A program made the position numbers and the translations under genes. Shown here in pieces: positions 58,976 to 64,000 of a stretch of 64,000 nucleotides of DNA. Below the pieces are notes generated by a model, which was not told where the DNA came from, did no database searches, and saw nothing but the letters and a program-made list of their open reading frames with translations. Each line of letters starts with the position of its first letter. Positions within the stretch are counted from its first letter, which is position 1. The DNA lies in NCBI GenBank assembly GCA_016710285.1, contig JADJXR010000001.1:1116001-1180000 (forward strand), in the 5' to 3' direction. The DNA comes from Chlorobiota bacterium. GTDB taxonomy: Bacteria > Bacteroidota > Ignavibacteria > OLB7.

Positions 58976-60345
58976 GGCAGTTTCCTCCGGATGTCGTTAA
59001 TCAATCGGTGCAGCGATCGCTCCGCTTCTTCCACCGCTTTGGTGATTCGGGCAACGTCGGCGTTGATCTCATCCACATCGTTTTCCAAGTGGGGAAGCGT
59101 TCCGGCACGGATCCGCTGGCTAAGCTGCTGGAACTCAAAAACCGCAAGCTGAATCCGCTCGATCGCCGCCTGCGCATCAAGCAATGTGCGGTTGATTTGC
59201 GGAATCGTGGTCTTCTTCAAATCAATCGCCGCAGTGTCAACATCCCGCGCCATTGTGCTAACATCCTTCAAGGTTTTGGTCAGGTCATCCGATGCATCCT
59301 GGATGTTGTGGATGATGAAATCCAGCCGTGTGCGCGGCGCGGATTGTACCCCTTCCGGGGTTGCCGCAAAGGTGTTGAATTCGTCCGTGATGCTGTCAAT
59401 GTTCGCCAGCGTGTTGTTCAGGTCGAACAGCACGCGCTCGTAGCGATTGGCTGGCGGGGAATTGATGCGCGAGCGGGAGAAGGCGTAGTCGGTAAGATTG
59501 CTGGCGACTGCTTCAAGATCGAACCCGCCAATGGCGGAAAGCTCCGGCGTGCTATCCCCCCGGGCTTGCCCCCACTGCTTTGCCACGATTGGAGCTTGGG
59601 CAAACGATGGCTCGATTGCCAGCGTCGGCTGGGTTATCCCGAAGTTGGAGCTAAGCCGCAACCCCGCACCAACCCCAAACCCAGAACGTCCGCCAAGTTG
59701 TTCGGCAAGAATCGCCGTATCCACCGCGGCCACCACACGGGTGAACACCGCCGGCGGATTCCACTGGATGGTAAACTGGCCAACGCCCAGCCGTTCCCCC
59801 TCTTTGATCCGCACCCCCACCTTCCCTTTCCACGATGAATCGCGGGGGAGCTTCGCAAGCGGTTCCCCTTCCAGCAGGATTGCATTGTGGGGCGAATCGG
59901 TTGCCACATCGCCCGCCGTTGCTCCAGTAATCAGCCATTGGGTTTTCTCCGGAAATAGGCTTTCCATTGGCTCAACATGGAACGTGCTGGTGGGCGTTGC
60001 CACCGCTAGCGCGCTGCCGTCGAAACGGAGCGTTATTTTGGCCGAGATGATTTCGGCAACCTGGCCCGATTGCAGCGTGATCGTCTGGCTGCGCAGGGGA
60101 AGCCCGTTGCGGCGGATCACCAGCTGCAACCCAACCTGGTCGTACACCACCGAATCCACAAACCCAATTTTTGCGCGGTGGAACATGATGGGTGCGTTCC
60201 GATCCACGCCGGCAACACCTTCGAACCAGGCTTCGCACCGGACCCCGTGGTACGTGGTGCGGTTCAGCAGCCAGGCCGCAACCGCGCCGCCAACCAGCAG
60301 CAGCACCACCACAAGCCCGCGAATTTGGCTATGGTTCATACTCAT
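58972..60345 (-). CDS. MlaD/MCE-domain lipid-binding protein
   Basis: 457 residues from the ATG at 60345, which overlaps the permease stop by four bases. A single membrane anchor (about residues 10-28) is followed by an MCE domain ('YHGVRCEAWFEGVAGVDRNAPIMFHRAKIGFVDSVVY'), then a long helical region rich in heptads (residues 300-455) as in MCE proteins that form a channel. Such proteins bind lipids in the periplasm for MlaE-type transporters. Coupled to both neighbours. Confidence 0.85.
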   Translation of the reverse strand: MSMNHSQIRGLVVVLLLVGGAVAAWLLNRTTYHGVRCEAWFEGVAGVDRNAPIMFHRAKIGFVDSVVYDQVGLQLVIRRNGLPLRSQTITLQSGQVAEIISAKITLRFDGSALAVATPTSTFHVEPMESLFPEKTQWLITGATAGDVATDSPHNAILLEGEPLAKLPRDSSWKGKVGVRIKEGERLGVGQFTIQWNPPAVFTRVVAAVDTAILAEQLGGRSGFGVGAGLRLSSNFGITQPTLAIEPSFAQAPIVAKQWGQARGDSTPELSAIGGFDLEAVASNLTDYAFSRSRINSPPANRYERVLFDLNNTLANIDSITDEFNTFAATPEGVQSAPRTRLDFIIHNIQDASDDLTKTLKDVSTMARDVDTAAIDLKKTTIPQINRTLLDAQAAIERIQLAVFEFQQLSQRIRAGTLPHLENDVDEINADVARITKAVEEAERSLHRLINDIRRKLP

Positions 60346-61145
60346 GGCAGAAAAGCGATTAGGAATGAACAGAGCAATGACATCATGCTGCTTTCCCAAG
60401 CGGCATCGTAGCAGTCCTCGCAGTTGGGTTGTTCTTTGGCGCGCCGTCCGTCGCGCATGCCCAATGCCGAGGCAATCAGCACAATCATCGCTGCCGAAGC
60501 AGCGCAGCGTGCCGCGCCGTGGTGGATGCTGGAGCGCAACCCGTGCTGGTCCACAAACCCAACCACCGTGCCGATTGGGATTTCTGAAATTTCCGTGAGG
60601 CTCCCCTGGCCCAGATATCCAACCAGCAAGCCCCAGCAGAGCAAAAGGTAGAAGATGATGCTGGCAAGAATCCCGCCAGCAAGGCGCGGCATCACCTCGC
60701 GTTGCAGCTCGGCCAACCCGTTGGGGCTTTCTGGCGCGTGAAGTATCCACGCCCCGACGCCGGCCAGATATTTCGCCACCAACGTTGCCCCTTGCCGCGC
60801 CGTGATGACGGTGGCCAGCACGATGGGAAGAATCGTTCCCAGCAACAACGGCAGCACGTTGGACTGGAACGTTGGGCGGGTAAGCGGACCCAGCGAGCGG
60901 GAGATTTCCCCCACGCCCCAAACCGCCACCGCCACCACCCCAACCACCGGCAGCAGGCTGCGAAGAACCGATTTGGTGAAGGATGCCCCGAACGCTTGAA
61001 GAGTGGTTTTCCACCGTGCGGAACCAACGTCGGCAAGGGTGATGGGGAAGGCGCGGAGCAGTCGCCCGACGAACTCCACAATCGTCCACGGGTTTTGCAG
61101 CCAAATGCGGTCGGCACGTTCCAGAAGGTTGCCGATGATGCTCAT
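60342..61145 (-). CDS. mlaE: MlaE-type lipid ABC transporter permease
   Basis: 267 residues with the MlaE fold: an N-terminal amphipathic helix, then five to six membrane segments and the 'VLPLLLGTILPIVLATVITARQGATLVAKYLAGVGAW' region, which in MlaE family carries the E-rich 'ExxR' coupling motif in altered form. 'YLLLCWGLLVGYLG' and 'GFVDQHGLRSSIHHGAARCAASAAMIVLIASALG' are typical. It would need an MlaF-type ATPase, which is not in the window. Confidence 0.8.
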   Translation of the reverse strand: MSIIGNLLERADRIWLQNPWTIVEFVGRLLRAFPITLADVGSARWKTTLQAFGASFTKSVLRSLLPVVGVVAVAVWGVGEISRSLGPLTRPTFQSNVLPLLLGTILPIVLATVITARQGATLVAKYLAGVGAWILHAPESPNGLAELQREVMPRLAGGILASIIFYLLLCWGLLVGYLGQGSLTEISEIPIGTVVGFVDQHGLRSSIHHGAARCAASAAMIVLIASALGMRDGRRAKEQPNCEDCYDAAWESSMMSLLCSFLIAFLP

Positions 61146-61182
61146 AACTTCAGGGTATCCGTTTGCCCTTTTGCGGGGCGGT

Positions 61183-61208
61183 GTTCGTTACTCACGTTCG
61201 TTACTCAC
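61183..61208. repeat. 13-bp perfect tandem duplication over phosphoesterase stop
   Basis: GTTCGTTACTCAC occurs twice in tandem on the plus strand (61183-61195 and 61196-61208) across the stop codon of the phosphoesterase gene. Not in phase with the codon frame. Confidence 0.8.
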
Positions 61209-62808
61209 GGTGCAGCACTGTTTGATTGTCGGGGCGGCGGGCATCGTCGTTCCAGCAATGGAGCCCGTCGGCAACCAATCCCCCGGCGGGGTTGCGCACG
61301 CACCGTAGGAAGGTGAAGGTCCGATCCACGCGAAGCTCCGCGCTGTTGGCTTGCACAATCGGTATCCAGGTCCCGGTGTTGAAAAAGGCGTGCCCGTTGG
61401 CTTCGATGATTTGGTCCGGGTTGTGAGTGTGGCCCATGGTGACAATCGGGTAGCGGCGGCGCAAGGCTTGCACCCCCTCATCATCGGTCATCGAGTCAAT
61501 CCCCATCAGTTGGATGTTGGAGACCATCTGCCCCAACAGGTAGGAAGCGTACGCGCTCAGGAAAAACCGGATGATAACGTCCCCCACGCCGGGCGATATG
61601 ATAGCGTCCCCCGCGCCGGATGATAGGGTCGTGGTGATTCCAATCCAGTAAAGGAATTGATTCCTCCAATTTTCGCAAGCCAGTATCGCCGCAATAATCA
61701 CCGGTCCGAACACCGCCGCCGCCTGCCAGATCAACCGCCTGAACACGTAGTTCGCCAACGCCCTTAAGTACGCCTTGTAGTACCGCCCACGAATCAGCCG
61801 GAACAGCAGCGGGATATGCCAGAAAATGATCTTGATTCCCAGCCAAAAATTCTCCCGCAAAATTGTCGGGATCACGTTCTGCGTGGGGCGGACGTTGTCC
61901 ATGAACGGGTGCAATCGCTCGATCCGGTTCAGCAAGTAGCGGTTGAAGAATGAACCGAAGGGGATGTTAAGCTCCGGCTCCACTTTCTTCATGGGAAGCG
62001 TCGGGGGGCCAATCACCCTGGCGTTGCGGTCGTAGCGGTGGCCATGCTCGATGTACAGGCTCCCCTCAATCAGCAGCGCGTCGTCAATAAAATGCAGGCG
62101 GCCAAGCACCACCTGCTGCAAGGCCTGGGCAATGGACGATGGATTGTTGTTGTTGGCGGCGATATGCTCGGCAAGAATCAGCCGCAAAGTGTTCCGCACT
62201 TCCGGCCAGTACCATTCCAAATCGTGGTTCCCTTTGGTGATAACAATCTGGTTCCCGCGCGCCAGCCAACTGGCCAGCGATTGGAACAGCAGCTGGTGGC
62301 CATGATTGGCCAGCCAGAGCTTCCATGCCGATTGCGGGGCCGAGGTTCCCAGCCCAAGTTTCCGCTGCCGCCGCGAGACGCTTCCGCGCAACGCCGCCGG
62401 GGAAGCATCCCCCCCCCAGCCGATGGTTGTTAGCAGCGTTGACCACTGCTGCATCTGCGCCATAATTGGAATACCGTTCTTGTCGAACGGGACCTCGATA
62501 ATCCGAAGGAAGTCAACAAAATCGCCGTTGATAACCAGCACGGTTGGGCGGGCGGTGTTCGTTGGGTCAGCAAGGAATCGGGCAAGGGCATCGTCGTAGA
62601 AAAAATTCTCCGGCCCGGTATATCGCCCGTCGGAATGGAGGCCCTCGGCGATATGGAGATCGCTGATAACGATAACATCGTGGCCAGGGAACTCCATCTC
62701 CACAACGCTGCCGTTTCCGTTTGGCCACTGCTGCTTCTGCTCATGCTCAATCAGCAATGTGGGAATCTCTTTCCCGCCAGGTATTGCGATGTTGCGTGGG
62801 TGTGTCAT
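61201..62808 (-). CDS. Membrane-associated calcineurin-like metallophosphoesterase
   Basis: 535 residues. All metal-binding motifs of the family are intact: Asp50-Leu-His52 ('ISDLHIAEG'), 'NGDFVDF' (residues 94-100), 'KGNHDLEWYW', 'EHGHRYD' and 'MGHTHNP'. Two or three hydrophobic segments near residues 325-360 and 360-430 suggest membrane association, as in LpxH-like or other lipid-acting phosphoesterases. It lies between the GMC oxidoreductase (15-bp gap) and mlaE (55-bp gap). A lipid-phosphate substrate is inferred from context. Confidence 0.85.
   Translation of the reverse strand: MTHPRNIAIPGGKEIPTLLIEHEQKQQWPNGNGSVVEMEFPGHDVIVISDLHIAEGLHSDGRYTGPENFFYDDALARFLADPTNTARPTVLVINGDFVDFLRIIEVPFDKNGIPIMAQMQQWSTLLTTIGWGGDASPAALRGSVSRRQRKLGLGTSAPQSAWKLWLANHGHQLLFQSLASWLARGNQIVITKGNHDLEWYWPEVRNTLRLILAEHIAANNNNPSSIAQALQQVVLGRLHFIDDALLIEGSLYIEHGHRYDRNARVIGPPTLPMKKVEPELNIPFGSFFNRYLLNRIERLHPFMDNVRPTQNVIPTILRENFWLGIKIIFWHIPLLFRLIRGRYYKAYLRALANYVFRRLIWQAAAVFGPVIIAAILACENWRNQFLYWIGITTTLSSGAGDAIISPGVGDVIIRFFLSAYASYLLGQMVSNIQLMGIDSMTDDEGVQALRRRYPIVTMGHTHNPDQIIEANGHAFFNTGTWIPIVQANSAELRVDRTFTFLRCVRNPAGGLVADGLHCWNDDARRPDNQTVLHRE
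61573..61626 (-). repeat. In-frame 27-bp imperfect tandem repeat inside phosphoesterase
   Basis: Two adjoining 27-bp units (61573-61599, 61600-61626) match at about 22 of 27 bases and encode a repeated nine-residue 'S.GAGDAII'-like segment in the phosphoesterase, probably a loop between hydrophobic segments. Confidence 0.65.
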
Positions 62809-62823
62809 GGCTTCTTTCCATTC

Positions 62824-64000
62824 TTATGATGATGCTTGTGCAACGTGGCTGGCGGCCATCCACGACAACGCCATTACGGTGGCCTGGCAATTGGCCCTGA
62901 TGTTGGTGGGGAACAGGCTTGCATCGGCAACAAAAAGGTTGCGGAAGCCATGCACGCGGAACTGCTGGCCCACCACTCCGGTGGCCGGGTCGCGGCTGAT
63001 GGTGCTTCCCCCTTGCGGGTGTGCCGATCCCAAAATCAAATCGTCGGGGGCTTGCACAAGCTGGTCCAGCCGGTGGAAATCGTTGGGGTGATACAGGTCA
63101 ATGTGGCGGAAGGTCCCCGGGAACACCGCCACCGCACCTGCGGCGAAATAGAGGTCCGACAACATCCGCATCCCTTTTTTCATCAGGCCAATCTGGTCCT
63201 TCCCGAACTTCAGATTGATGACGGCGTTCCCCTTTTTGTCCAGCGTGATGCTTCCGTTCGGCGGCGTGGCCACCATCACCCCCGCCTGCGCGAAGTAGCG
63301 GTAACGCTCCATCCGCTCGATGTGCGTTGCGAACCACCCGGGAAGGGTGATGGAGAAAGCACCGGGCGGGGCAAAAAATGTCTCCATCACAATCTCCGGA
63401 TCGTCATGGAGCAGAAGGCTTGTTAGGCCAATGCCGTCGAAATTGTTGGCGATGGAGGGCATCTGGGCGGTGAGTATCACCCCGCCCAACGCATGGAACC
63501 GCCGGCCCACCTGCCCGTTGGCGGTGATGCCGCTTCCCAACAGCAACGCCGACGAACCGATTGCCCCGGCACAAGCCACCACGGCATCGGCGGTGGCGGT
63601 TTGTTGTTTCCCGTGCCGCGTGAAGTCAATGCCTTCGGCGCGGAGCTTCCCGTCGCTCTCCCGTTTCCAACGGATGGTCACGTTCTGGCAACTATCCAGC
63701 ACCGTCGCGCCCAGCTGCTCGGCCCAGGGGATGGTGGTCACCAGCATCGAGAGCTTCCGGTTGTAGCGGCAACCGTAGTTGCACCAGCCGCAGCCGATGC
63801 AATCCTTCCGGTTGTGGCGAAGCATCTTCCCTTGCATCCCCAACGCTGCGGCCCCATCCAGAAATGTTTTTGCCCCACTTGATGCCTCGTTCGTGGAGCT
63901 TGAAGGGTCGAACGGAGCGATTGGAGTAACGTGCAGAAGTTCTTCCAACTGATCGTAGGCATCCTCCATTGCGGCGCGGTCAAGCTCGGCACCGGCGGCC
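62824..64000 (-). CDS. GMC-family oxidoreductase with cysteine-rich motif (5' end outside window)
   Basis: At least 391 residues; the frame is open to the window edge, so the FAD-binding N-terminus is missing. 'CIGCGWCNYGC' is an iron-sulphur-like cysteine cluster as seen in some GMC/cholesterol-oxidase-like enzymes of Actinobacteria and Bacteroidota. 'AVVACAGAIGSSALLLGSGI' is the GMC substrate/FAD region, and 'NLFVADASLFPTNIRANCQATVMALSWMAA' is the C-terminal GMC signature with the His-Asn replaced. It is first gene seen in the operon with the phosphoesterase and Mla genes. Likely substrate is an alcohol group on a lipid or sterol-like molecule (inference). Confidence 0.82.
   Translation of the reverse strand, partial: AAGAELDRAAMEDAYDQLEELLHVTPIAPFDPSSSTNEASSGAKTFLDGAAALGMQGKMLRHNRKDCIGCGWCNYGCRYNRKLSMLVTTIPWAEQLGATVLDSCQNVTIRWKRESDGKLRAEGIDFTRHGKQQTATADAVVACAGAIGSSALLLGSGITANGQVGRRFHALGGVILTAQMPSIANNFDGIGLTSLLLHDDPEIVMETFFAPPGAFSITLPGWFATHIERMERYRYFAQAGVMVATPPNGSITLDKKGNAVINLKFGKDQIGLMKKGMRMLSDLYFAAGAVAVFPGTFRHIDLYHPNDFHRLDQLVQAPDDLILGSAHPQGGSTISRDPATGVVGQQFRVHGFRNLFVADASLFPTNIRANCQATVMALSWMAASHVAQASS

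Noticed and set aside
60346..61104. N-terminal extension of the MlaD-like frame
   Set aside because: Overlaps mlaE in another frame; the ATG at 60345 overlaps the mlaE stop as ATGA and starts right before the membrane anchor.
1..64000. CRISPR arrays, tRNA or rRNA genes, insertion sequences, prophage or integrase genes
   Set aside because: No regularly spaced repeats, cloverleaf-like sequences, transposase motifs or phage structural genes were seen on either strand.

Overview
The window is a stretch of bacterial chromosome with a GC content near 58-60 percent by eye. It has dense protein-coding content and no tRNA, rRNA, CRISPR array, insertion sequence or phage gene that I can support. The gene families point to the Bacteroidota/Chlorobiota superphylum, most likely a high-GC lineage such as Ignavibacteria or Kapabacteria. 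The evidence is Por-type (type IX) secretion tails on a subtilase and a DUF1501 protein, a HmuY-type heme-binding lipoprotein, TonB-dependent receptors, TamB, and at least seven gene starts preceded by the Bacteroidota-type -7 element TAnnTTTG. The lineage assignment is inference.

Layout. 1-3069: 3' part of a TamB-like translocation protein. 3311-5981: ribosomal proteins L27 and L21, a CrtI-like carotenoid desaturase and a HIT protein. 6091-9039: an HU protein with a lysine/alanine tail and an EF-G2-like GTPase with a changed G4 motif. 9155-17407: an RlpA/SPOR protein, an acyltransferase-like protein, a secreted uncharacterised protein, a Rieske ferredoxin, a double-LamG plus sialate-esterase-like protein, an MBL-fold hydrolase and a ferritin-like protein. 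17534-31869: a large iron and heme acquisition region. On the minus strand the order is hmuR-hmuY-hmuT-hmuU-hmuV, a small Cys-rich protein, a ribosomal protein S4 gene, hmuS, and then a second TonB receptor. Divergently on the plus strand are a porin, an imelysin lipoprotein and a di-heme cytochrome lipoprotein. The two operons share a control region of about 170 bp that contains an imperfect 20-bp direct repeat.

31970-39267: a small hypothetical protein, DnaB helicase with DnaA-box-like motifs upstream, lipoprotein and secreted hypotheticals, and an ECF sigma factor next to a TPR Ser/Thr kinase. 39657-46350: a secreted subtilase and a DUF1800/DUF1501 pair. 46617-53742: a membrane glycosyltransferase-like protein, a cupin, a PGM1-type ATP-grasp ligase, an LCP-family protein, RsmI and a lipoprotein. 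53948-57658: a very large SARP-like ATPase regulator with its DNA-binding part at the C-terminus and no Walker A lysine. 57947-64000: a translationally coupled minus-strand operon running from a GMC oxidoreductase (cut by the window edge) through a metallophosphoesterase, MlaE-type permease and MlaD-type substrate-binding protein to an auxiliary lipoprotein. It looks like a lipid-transport operon linked to an oxidoreductase.

The most unusual points are the actinobacterial-style, zinc-ligand-free S4 inside the heme operon, the Asp-to-Asn change in the guanine-recognition motif of the EF-G2-like protein, the SARP-like regulator with a broken P-loop, and the GMC/phosphoesterase/Mla operon.
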